DNA from: an uncultured Oscillospiraceae bacterium
GTDB taxonomy: Bacteria > Bacillota > Clostridia > Oscillospirales > Oscillospiraceae
Length of the DNA: 11,929 bases
Assembly (NCBI GenBank): GCA_900751035.1
Contig: CAADSF010000361.1
Span: 1-11,929 of the forward strand
Direction of reading: 5' to 3'
The notes under the pieces were generated by a model. It was not told the DNA's origin. It saw nothing but the letters and a program-made list of their open reading frames with translations, and ran no database searches. Numbering within the stretch: position 1 is the first letter of the stretch; every line of letters begins with the position of its first letter. A program made the translations under genes and the position numbers. Positions 5,236 to 11,929 of the stretch are shown here, piece by piece.

Positions 5236-7251
5236 ATGACAACGTATCAAAATCCCATTCAGAAGCACGGAGATTTTGCCGATCCGTTTGTGCTTCGTTT
5301 CAATGGACGCTATTACTTATATTGTACCAACCCCGGTGTGCGCTGCTGGCAGTCGGACGATCTGTTGCATTGGACGATGATGGGTGAGGTCGTACCAGAG
5401 GATGAGTTTCCGGGACTGGTGCCTTTTGCGCCAGAAGTCGTGTACGAAAACGGCTGGTTTTATATGTATACCTCGCCGCATGGCCTTGGACACTACGTTC
5501 TGCGCAGCGATTCACCGCTCGGCCCGTTTCGGAAGATCACGCCGAATATCGGCCATGCCATCGATTTTTCCATTTTCATTGACGACGACGGCGCGTGGTA
5601 CGCCTATTGGGCGGACGACCGCGGGATCCTTGGCTGCCGTATGGTGTCGCCCACGGAATTTGGTACACCGCAGTACATCGGTGCGTATCTGCATGGCTGG
5701 ACGGAAGGCCCGTTCGTCGTCAAGCGCGACGGGATGTACCATCTGACCTACACTGGAAACCACTTTCTCTCCAAAGGATACCGCATCCACGGCACGTCGG
5801 CGGCGCATCCGCTGGGGCCGTTCACGGACTATGACCACAATCCGCTTGCTGTCCGGACGGAGGGCGCAGTGGTCGGCCTTGGCCACAGCAGCACGGTCGG
5901 CGGCCCCGATTTGATGAGCGACTGGATGTTCTACCACAATCTGAACCCAGACAAGACGCGAGATCTTGACCTTGACCGCGTTCTGTTCCACGGGAGCGAC
6001 AGCTTCCTGCTTGGGCCGACCACCGCGCCGATGCCGGCGCCCAAGCGCCCGGATTATCAGGATCTCTTTACCGCCGAAGCAGGCGAAGAATGGCGGATGG
6101 AAACAGGCAGCTGGCGTGTGGAAAATGAATTCCGTGTGAGCAATGGCGCGATTCGTACCGCCTGCGTGCATCTGCTGCCGGAGCACGGCGCGGCGGAGCT
6201 GCATGTTGCTGCCGCATCGGAAGAAACCGAAGCATATGGAATCTTCATCACTGGGCAGACGCTCTCGATTTGCCGAAAGGCAAACCAAATTCGGCTGCTG
6301 GACGCGGATGGAGCGACGCGCTGGAAGATGGCGCTGCCCGAAGGCTTCCGCCATGACGCGCTGCACTGCCTGACCCTCCGCTGGGACAAAAACAGTACCG
6401 TGCATCTGGACCATCTGCTGCTGCACGGCTTGACGCTTTCGCTGCCGGAGACGCACATCGGCTATTTCGCCGACGGCGCGGCGCGCTTCGGAAGTGTCAC
6501 GATCTCTGGCGTTACAGACCTGCTCTGCGTCCCAACGCAGACGCTTGTCCCAGCGCTCTCGGTGTTTTCGCTTGCCGTACCCACCGATGGCGCATACCTG
6601 TGTACGCTTTACGGACAAAGCGACATACCGGTACGGCTGCGCGTCGACGGCGAAGAAGCTTTGCCGCAGTGTGAAACCGACAACATCGCAACCTTCCGCC
6701 TGACACTTTCCACCGGACTGCATGACGTGCAGATTTCCTGCATGGAGAACTGCCGCATCCGCTTCGACCCGTTGGACACCATACAGGAAGAGACACTGAC
6801 CGCGTCCATGGAGCGCTGGGACAAGCAGACCGGGAAAATTCGCTTCTCGGATGCAGAAATCCATGCGCACCTCTGCCCACGCGAATGCGGCGACGGCTGG
6901 GAAGCCGGAATCCTGCTTCGCGCGCAGAATCTTGCGGACGGCGGCGAGGGCAACGACAAGCAGCTCGGCACAAACTTCTTCGTCGGCTACCGCGTTGCAG
7001 TTTGCAATGAACAGGTGCGCCTTTATAAGCACAGCTATGACGAGGTGCTGCTTGCGTCCGCACCCCTTCCGGTCCAGCCGGAATACGACCTGACTGTGCG
7101 CTGCATTGCAGACACTATCACCGTTTCCTCTGGCGGCACGGAGCTGCTGTCCTATGTGGACACGAATCCAATTATGACCGGCTGTGCCGGACTGCATTGC
7201 CGAAACTGTAATATCAAGCTATCCACAATATCAGTCAGAAACCACTTGTAA
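5236..7251 (+). CDS. GH43-type glycoside hydrolase with C-terminal beta-sandwich domains, cytoplasmic
   Basis: This 671-residue protein has no signal peptide and should act in the cytoplasm on imported oligosaccharides. The N-terminal ~280 residues form a five-bladed propeller of GH43 type. The three expected acids are visible: Asp16 in F-A-D-P (base), Asp110 in A-I-D-F-S (pKa modulator) and Glu157 in W-T-E-G-P-F (acid). Propeller signatures such as R-Y-Y-L-Y, S-D-D-L-L-H-W and F-A-P-E-V recur. Members include alpha-L-arabinofuranosidases, arabinanases and beta-xylosidases, which cannot be separated here. Residues about 280-460 (W-R-M-E-T-G-S-W-R-V-E-N) and 515-671 (C-G-D-G-W-E-A-G-I-L-L-R-A-Q) look like two concanavalin-type beta-sandwiches, making the protein longer than a minimal GH43 (about 300-550). 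A distant GH43-like family is possible. The start is 3 bp after the upstream permease stop, with AAAGGA as a modest ribosome site. Confidence 0.87.
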   Translation: MTTYQNPIQKHGDFADPFVLRFNGRYYLYCTNPGVRCWQSDDLLHWTMMGEVVPEDEFPGLVPFAPEVVYENGWFYMYTSPHGLGHYVLRSDSPLGPFRKITPNIGHAIDFSIFIDDDGAWYAYWADDRGILGCRMVSPTEFGTPQYIGAYLHGWTEGPFVVKRDGMYHLTYTGNHFLSKGYRIHGTSAAHPLGPFTDYDHNPLAVRTEGAVVGLGHSSTVGGPDLMSDWMFYHNLNPDKTRDLDLDRVLFHGSDSFLLGPTTAPMPAPKRPDYQDLFTAEAGEEWRMETGSWRVENEFRVSNGAIRTACVHLLPEHGAAELHVAAASEETEAYGIFITGQTLSICRKANQIRLLDADGATRWKMALPEGFRHDALHCLTLRWDKNSTVHLDHLLLHGLTLSLPETHIGYFADGAARFGSVTISGVTDLLCVPTQTLVPALSVFSLAVPTDGAYLCTLYGQSDIPVRLRVDGEEALPQCETDNIATFRLTLSTGLHDVQISCMENCRIRFDPLDTIQEETLTASMERWDKQTGKIRFSDAEIHAHLCPRECGDGWEAGILLRAQNLADGGEGNDKQLGTNFFVGYRVAVCNEQVRLYKHSYDEVLLASAPLPVQPEYDLTVRCIADTITVSSGGTELLSYVDTNPIMTGCAGLHCRNCNIKLSTISVRNHL

Positions 7252-7276
7252 TGCAATGGAAGATAGGAGGACATTT

Positions 7277-9304
7277 ATGAAAAGAACATATAAGCATATT
7301 GTTGCAGTAGTGTTATCTCTCATCCTCATCGCATCGTTCTTTGTTCTTCCAGCCGCAGCTATGGATGCAACTGGAACCGGTTTCTTTGGAAACGTAATAG
7401 ATGACAAGTGCTTTTATGAACGAGCTGTCAAGCTCCCAAATGGCGATCTTTTGGCAACTTGGTGCCGCGAATTTCCAATCAAAACAAATTGGTCCGGGAT
7501 GAAAAGTTATATCTTTTTCAAAAGCAGTGATAACGGATCTTCGTGGTTACCATATAGTTCGTTAGACCCGAGCAATTACGATGGATTATCTCGCGATAAA
7601 ACAGGAATGCCCGGATTGTATGTACTCCCGCAGGCCGTTGGGGAGTATCCAGCCGGTACAATTTTGTTTGCTGTATCTGATTGGGATAAAAATGCGCAGT
7701 ATTGTATTCATATTTGGCGCAGCACAGATAACGGCGCAACTTGGCAGCGGCATGGTGATTTGGCTGCGCGTGGGACAGACGGCGCAACCGTCTGGGAACC
7801 GGAATTTATCATTAGCAGTGACGGCAAACTGGTGTGCTACTATTCCGATGAACGTCAGCCGGGATATGATCAGTGCTTGGCGCTTGAAACGTCAAATGAT
7901 GGTGGACGCACATGGGGGAATTATACAACGATTGTTGGCACTTGCGATCCAACATGGGTTCGCGGTGTTGATCCGTCCATGTGGCGGCCGGGAATGCCGC
8001 GCGTAGCAAAGCTGCCGAATGGGACTTACTTCTTGGCCTATGAGAACATTGCAGTTAAGAACAACGGCATTATTACTTGCCGGACGTCATCCGACGGAAT
8101 TCATTGGGGCGGCAAGGCAGACTTGGGAACCTCGGTTATAACAAGCGATGGTTTTTCTGCCTATCAATGCCCGATGATTGCCTGCATTGACGATGGGAGC
8201 GCAAATGGACGTATCATTCTCCGTGGAATGAACGATAATTGTTCACCAAGTCAATGCTTTACTTCCACGGATGCGGGCCAGACATGGTCATTGATTGATG
8301 CGCCCTTGACGGCTATTCGGAATGAAGATTACGGAAGTTCTTGGAGTGGTACATTCATTGCCGACGGGAATCGGTTGTTTGAGCTGAATAACGCTTATCT
8401 TGGAAAATACAACGAGATTCGCTGCGGTGTTGGATATGTGTACGGCTCGCAACTGATTGTGTCAAATGCAGACTATCGCCTTGTAAATGAAGCAACTGGC
8501 TATTGCATTGACGATGCCGCTGGCTCCATGGAGTGGGGAAATGAATTGATTTTATGGCGTGCGAATGGCCTTGGCACGCAGCAGTGGCATACGGATAATG
8601 TGACCGGCGAATATTTCAATCTGGTTTGCAATTACAGTGGTCTTGCACTTGATAACCCATCAGGATCTACGGCCGCAGGAACGCGTATGGTGCAATGGGA
8701 TGTAAACCGTGCGCCGGCGCAGCAGTGGCGATTTGTTCCTTGCGAAAATGGCGCATTCCGGATTCAAAATGCATATAGCGGATTGTATCTTGACACCGAA
8801 AATCAATCCACAGCAGAACATGCAAATCTGGTACAATCCGCTTGGAACACCAGTGCGACGCAAAAATGGCGCGTAGAGCGAGTATACGAAGTTGCACGGC
8901 TTCGCTCCAGCAATATCTCGGATTGTCATGTGTATCATGATGCGTCGAACAAACTTTTAATTGCCAACAAATCTACGACGATGCTTCTATCTGCGTCACA
9001 GTGGAAAGTCGTACCGGGACTGGCTGACACAGGGATTTCTTTGATGTCAGTCGATCAACCGGGGTATTATTTAAGGCACTTCGAGGGGAAAATCATTCTT
9101 TCAAAGGATGATGGCAGCAATCTTTTCAAGCAGGACGCTACTTGGATTCAGCATCGTGCTTTGGACGGCTCGAATGGCGTTTCGTTCGAATCCGTCAATT
9201 TCCCCGGACAATATATTCGTCATTACGATAGTTACTTGAGAATTTCGCCAATTTCCACCACAATAGAAAAAGGCGATGCCTCGTTTGTGATGACAATGCA
9301 ATAA
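7277..9304 (+). CDS. Secreted GH93-like beta-propeller arabinanase with ricin-B and AbfB (CBM42) domains
   Basis: This 675-residue exported enzyme starts at ATG 7277, 6 nt after AGGAGG; the longer frame from 7184 overlaps the GH43 gene and lacks a signal. Residues 1-28 are a signal peptide (K-R-T-Y-K-H, hydrophobic core, cleavage near P-A-A-A). Residues about 33-395 are a sialidase-like propeller with Asp-box motifs S-S-D-N-G-S-S-W (83-90), S-T-D-N-G-A-T-W (149-156), S-N-D-G-G-R-T-W (206-213) and S-T-D-A-G-Q-T-W (330-337). V-W-E-P (Glu174) and L-A-Y-E-N (Glu256) fit the two catalytic glutamates of GH93 exo-alpha-1,5-arabinanases; I see no F-R-I-P motif of true sialidases. Residues about 398-536 are a ricin-B trefoil with three QxW repeats (435-437, 482-484, 529-531). 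Residues about 540-675 are an AbfB domain (Y-Y-L-R-H, Y-I-R-H), which binds arabinofuranose side chains. No cell-wall anchor is seen, so it is probably released. The gene is clearly AT-richer than its neighbours. Confidence 0.85.
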   Translation: MKRTYKHIVAVVLSLILIASFFVLPAAAMDATGTGFFGNVIDDKCFYERAVKLPNGDLLATWCREFPIKTNWSGMKSYIFFKSSDNGSSWLPYSSLDPSNYDGLSRDKTGMPGLYVLPQAVGEYPAGTILFAVSDWDKNAQYCIHIWRSTDNGATWQRHGDLAARGTDGATVWEPEFIISSDGKLVCYYSDERQPGYDQCLALETSNDGGRTWGNYTTIVGTCDPTWVRGVDPSMWRPGMPRVAKLPNGTYFLAYENIAVKNNGIITCRTSSDGIHWGGKADLGTSVITSDGFSAYQCPMIACIDDGSANGRIILRGMNDNCSPSQCFTSTDAGQTWSLIDAPLTAIRNEDYGSSWSGTFIADGNRLFELNNAYLGKYNEIRCGVGYVYGSQLIVSNADYRLVNEATGYCIDDAAGSMEWGNELILWRANGLGTQQWHTDNVTGEYFNLVCNYSGLALDNPSGSTAAGTRMVQWDVNRAPAQQWRFVPCENGAFRIQNAYSGLYLDTENQSTAEHANLVQSAWNTSATQKWRVERVYEVARLRSSNISDCHVYHDASNKLLIANKSTTMLLSASQWKVVPGLADTGISLMSVDQPGYYLRHFEGKIILSKDDGSNLFKQDATWIQHRALDGSNGVSFESVNFPGQYIRHYDSYLRISPISTTIEKGDASFVMTMQ

Positions 9305-9318
9305 AAGGAAGGCAATCC

Positions 9319-11070
9319 ATGAATCAAATTCCAAGACCTGAATACCCACGGCCGGATTTTCAGCGGGAAAAGTGGCTCCCGCTGAACGGCGAATGGGATT
9401 TTTCCTTTGACGAACCAATTTTTGACCAGAAAATTCTAGTTCCATTTGCGTGTGAAACGAAACTTTCCGGCATCCGCGACACCAGCTTTCACAATGCTGT
9501 CTGGTATCGCCGCAGCTTCTCGCTGCCGGAGCCGATGCATGACAGACAGATATTGCTGCACTTTGGCGCGGTAGACTACACTTGCCGCCTATGGGTGAAC
9601 GACCGGTTTATCCGGGAACACACTGGCGGACAGTGCGGCTTCTCTGCCGATATTACCGACGCGCTGAACGCCTCCGGTGAGAATATCATCGTGCTTGAGG
9701 CGCGCGATGACCCCGCTGATCTGGAAATGCCGCGCGGCAAGCAGTATTGGAAGCCGGAGTCCGAGAGTATTTTCTACACCCGCACGACCGGCATCTGGCA
9801 GAGCGTTTGGCTGGAAGCCGTTTCGCCGATGCATCTGGCATCCTGCCGGATCACGCCACTGTTTGACGAGCGCAGCGTCCGCTTTTCGTATGTGCTCAGT
9901 GCCGCGTCGCAGAACGTGACACTGACGGCGGAGATCACGTTCCGGGGAAAAACGGCGGGCACAGTCAGTGTAGCGCCCACGTCTGCGCGCGGCGCGTTTG
10001 ACTGGCAGATCGACCAGTCGGCGCTTTCGGCATGGAACTATCAGGAGGATCTCGTCTGGACGCCGGAGCAGCCGAACCTGTTCGATGTAACCTTCCACGT
10101 CCTTGAACATGGGCGCGAGGTCGACACCGTACAGTCCTACTTCGGAATGCGAAAGGTATCCATTCAAAATGGGCAATTTTTGCTGAACAACCGTCCCTAT
10201 TATCAGAAGCTGGTGCTCGATCAGGGTTACTGGCCGGAGTCGCTGTTGACCGCACCATCGGACGAGGCGTTCATCCGGGACATCGAGCTGACAAAGGCGA
10301 TGGGCTTCAACGGCGTTCGCAAGCACCAAAAGGTGGAGGATCCGCGCTATCTCTATCATGCTGACCGCATGGGCCTGCTTGTCTGGGGCGAGATCGGCGC
10401 CGCCTATCTCTACTCTGAGCAGTATGCCGACCGCATCTACCGCGAATGGCTGGACGTGCTTCGGCGCGACTATAACCACCCCTGCATCGTCGTCTGGACG
10501 CCGCTGAACGAATCGTGGGGCGTGCAGGAAATTGAGACCGATCCGCGCCAGCAGGCGCACAGCGAGGCAATGGTCGCAATCACAAAATCCATGGACACCA
10601 CGCGCCCGGTGGTTGACAACGACGGCTGGGAGCACACAAACGGCGATCTGCTGACCATTCACGACTATTCGCCGCGCGGCGAGATATTGCGCACGCATCT
10701 TGGCAGCATGGACGCAATCCTTGCGCTGCGCCCTGCTCAGCGTGCACTGTTTGTAGGCAGGCATACGTACGCCGGGCAGCCGGTGCTGCTATCGGAATTT
10801 GGCGGCGTGAAGTTTGTGCCGGGCGCGGAAGCGCAGCGCTCGTGGGGTTACTGCGAAACGGTCTCCAGCGCTGAGTTTGCAAAAAAACTCCAGGAGCTGT
10901 TTGACGCGGTGCGCGCCTGCCCGCTGGTAGATGGATACTGCTATACGCAGCTGACAGACGTGGAGACAGAGCAGAACGGCCTGCTCACCTATGACCGTAC
11001 GCCCAAGCTGCCGCTTGAGACCATTTGCGCAATTCTGAACGGGAGGACAAATGAACATGAAAACCTGTAA
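9319..11070 (+). CDS. Glycoside hydrolase family 2 protein, cytoplasmic
   Basis: This 583-residue GH2 enzyme starts at ATG 9319 behind AAGGAAGG, 14 bp after the previous stop. It has no signal peptide. Domain order is typical of GH2: a sugar-binding jelly roll (about residues 15-175, with L-N-G-E-W-D-F-S-F-D, W-Y-R-R-S-F and T-G-I-W-Q-S-V-W-L-E), an immunoglobulin-like domain (about 180-280), then a TIM barrel (about 285-575). The acid/base is Glu398 in T-P-L-N-E-S-W-G and the nucleophile Glu493 in L-L-S-E-F-G-G. The protein is far shorter than LacZ (about 1020) and close to beta-glucuronidase size, but reads N-E-S rather than the N-E-P usual in beta-glucuronidases. GH2 includes beta-galactosidases, beta-glucuronidases, beta-mannosidases and alpha-L-arabinopyranosidase-like enzymes. 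Specificity is open; the context favours a pectin or arabinogalactan side-chain sugar. Confidence 0.92.
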   Translation: MNQIPRPEYPRPDFQREKWLPLNGEWDFSFDEPIFDQKILVPFACETKLSGIRDTSFHNAVWYRRSFSLPEPMHDRQILLHFGAVDYTCRLWVNDRFIREHTGGQCGFSADITDALNASGENIIVLEARDDPADLEMPRGKQYWKPESESIFYTRTTGIWQSVWLEAVSPMHLASCRITPLFDERSVRFSYVLSAASQNVTLTAEITFRGKTAGTVSVAPTSARGAFDWQIDQSALSAWNYQEDLVWTPEQPNLFDVTFHVLEHGREVDTVQSYFGMRKVSIQNGQFLLNNRPYYQKLVLDQGYWPESLLTAPSDEAFIRDIELTKAMGFNGVRKHQKVEDPRYLYHADRMGLLVWGEIGAAYLYSEQYADRIYREWLDVLRRDYNHPCIVVWTPLNESWGVQEIETDPRQQAHSEAMVAITKSMDTTRPVVDNDGWEHTNGDLLTIHDYSPRGEILRTHLGSMDAILALRPAQRALFVGRHTYAGQPVLLSEFGGVKFVPGAEAQRSWGYCETVSSAEFAKKLQELFDAVRACPLVDGYCYTQLTDVETEQNGLLTYDRTPKLPLETICAILNGRTNEHENL

Positions 11071-11674
11071 GCTGCTGTTTCAAGGTGACAGCATTACGGA
11101 TGCTGACCGCATCCGCGAGGACCCGTTGGATCTTGGAACTGGGTATCCCTATTATGCTGCACAGCTTCTGCGCGAGCAGCACCCGGACATTGACTTTACC
11201 TTCTGGAACCGTGGCATCGGTTGCGATGAAACGCAGAATTTGCTCGCCAGAATCGAGACGGATCTGGTCGCATTGCAGCCGGATGTGGTGTCACTGCTGA
11301 TCGGCATCAATGACACATGGCACCACGCGGACGCACGAAACTGGATGCCGATTTCTGTGTTTGAAGCGCGTTACCGTCAGATTCTGGAGCGCATCCGTAA
11401 CGAGACAAAAGCGAAGCTCATGGTGATCGTACAGTATTTGTTTCCGGTTCCTGACAAAGCGTATTTTGCGGAGGACCTCGCACCGAAGCAGGCGTGCGTC
11501 CGTGCACTGGCCAAGGAATATGCCGACGTATTTCTCCCGGCACATGAGCTTGCACAGCAGGCCGCTGCCGCGCGCGGAAGCGACGCGTTTACAGCCGACG
11601 GTGTGCATCTGAACGAAACCGGCGCGCGCTGGCTGGCGGAAGCTTGTGCAAAAGCGATTGCGCCGTTGCTTTGA
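11051..11674 (+). CDS. SGNH/GDSL-family esterase, probable carbohydrate deacylase
   Basis: This 207-residue hydrolase carries all four SGNH blocks: G-D-S-I-T (nucleophile Ser14), N-R-G-I-G (Gly55), G-I-N-D-T-W (Asn87), and D-G-V-H-L-N (Asp183, His186). Its size fits compact GDSL esterases, and no signal peptide is present, so it is cytoplasmic. In hydrolase operons such enzymes usually remove acetyl or other acyl groups from imported oligosaccharides so that glycosidases can proceed; the acyl group here is unknown. The start overlaps the GH2 end by 20 bp, implying translational coupling. ATG 11051 lies 4 nt and ATG 11057 10 nt after GGGAGG, so either could be used (207 or 205 residues). It is the last gene of the operon, with a terminator 73 bp beyond its stop. 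Confidence 0.9.
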   Translation: MNMKTCKLLFQGDSITDADRIREDPLDLGTGYPYYAAQLLREQHPDIDFTFWNRGIGCDETQNLLARIETDLVALQPDVVSLLIGINDTWHHADARNWMPISVFEARYRQILERIRNETKAKLMVIVQYLFPVPDKAYFAEDLAPKQACVRALAKEYADVFLPAHELAQQAAAARGSDAFTADGVHLNETGARWLAEACAKAIAPLL

Positions 11675-11747
11675 GGCTCGAAAGTAAAGCACAGGCGCAA
11701 GATGTCTCTGTCACGATACGATCAGAGTGGAAAACGAAATATAAATT

Positions 11748-11787
11748 GAAACCGGCAACGGGAGCAAATGCTCCTGCTGCCGGTTTC
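11748..11787 (+). terminator. Intrinsic terminator ending the sugar operon
   Basis: GAAACCGGCA (11748-11757) pairs with TGCCGGTTTC (11778-11787). After one mismatch the stem continues through GGGAGCA and TGCTCC to a tiny A-rich loop. The 3' side runs into TTTCTTATAT. The minus strand also shows a T-rich tail (TTTCAATTTATATTT), so it may stop transcription from both sides. It shares AAATGCTCC with the hairpin at 401-431. Confidence 0.88.
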
Positions 11788-11929
11788 TTATATGACCGTC
11801 GCCAAAGCTGGGTGGTGGTCATTTTGCGTTCCCAAAATATTTTTCCAAAACAGACTGTTCAAAACGCGATTTTCTGTCGGATCAAATAGGGGGACTTTTC
11901 AAAACCGCCAACGACGCATTTTCGAGTGA
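11788..11929. other. Right-edge intergenic stretch, no gene seen
   Basis: No open frame with a ribosome site or recognisable family is present in these last 142 bases. The sequence is AT-rich compared with the operon and contains two copies of TTCAAAAC (11858-11865 and 11898-11905). It may be leader or trailer DNA of a gene beyond the window. Confidence 0.5.

Noticed and set aside
5512..7197. 561-codon minus-strand frame opposite the GH43 gene
   Set aside because: Long only because high GC depletes stop codons on the opposite strand; no family features or ribosome site.
7277..9304. True sialidase (GH33)
   Set aside because: Asp-boxes are shared by many propeller enzymes. I find no F-R-I-P motif, and the AbfB domain and arabinan-type context favour GH93.
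1..11929. CRISPR array, insertion sequence or phage genes
   Set aside because: No regularly spaced repeats, transposase, capsid or integrase gene is visible; the only mobile-element sign is the att-like region near 340-801.

Overview
The window looks like part of a chromosome from a gut-type Gram-positive anaerobe of the Clostridia, most likely Oscillospiraceae/Ruminococcaceae-like. The reasons are strong AGGAGG-type ribosome binding sites, short compact operons, hairpin-plus-U terminators, a clostridial-type class M sirtuin fragment, an ABC sugar importer without its own ATPase, and GC-rich (about 60%) coding sequence. The species cannot be fixed from sequence alone.

Layout. (1) 1-356 is the 3' end of a Sir2-family (class M-like) gene cut by the window edge. 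(2) 357-809 has no convincing gene. It holds hairpins and the last 45 nt of a tRNA-Pro(CGG) gene on the minus strand, broken exactly at the start of the anticodon loop and followed by what looks like the tRNA's own terminator. Two pairs of GTTTGGGTC(A) repeats flank it, and a 25-bp imperfect direct repeat lies further out. This looks like an integrase attachment site or the scar of an integrative element. (3) 810-1736 (minus) is an ArsR-type HTH regulator with a large C-terminal domain, read divergently from the main operon. (4) 1737-1996 is the divergent control region: a promoter for each side, and an 11-bp inverted repeat just after the operon start, which is a good operator candidate. (5) 1997-11674 is a single co-directional run of seven genes: sugar-binding lipoprotein, two CUT1-type permeases, GH43-type hydrolase, secreted GH93-like beta-propeller enzyme with ricin-B and AbfB (CBM42) lectin domains, GH2 hydrolase, and SGNH/GDSL esterase. 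It ends at a strong terminator at 11748-11787. (6) 11788-11929 shows no gene.

How the genes fit together. The secreted enzyme has an arabinofuranose-binding AbfB module and GH93-like features (exo-acting arabinanase family), so the proposed substrate is an arabinose-containing polysaccharide such as pectic arabinan or an arabinan side chain. Released oligosaccharides would be captured by the lipoprotein and imported by the two permeases, powered by a shared MsmX/MsmK-type ATPase encoded elsewhere. The cytoplasmic GH43 and GH2 enzymes would trim them, and the esterase would remove acyl groups. The substrate is an inference. The gene families and operon structure are directly supported.

The least explained parts are the attachment-site-like structure at 340-801, the distinctly AT-richer secreted-enzyme gene inside an otherwise GC-rich operon, and the operator-like inverted repeat.
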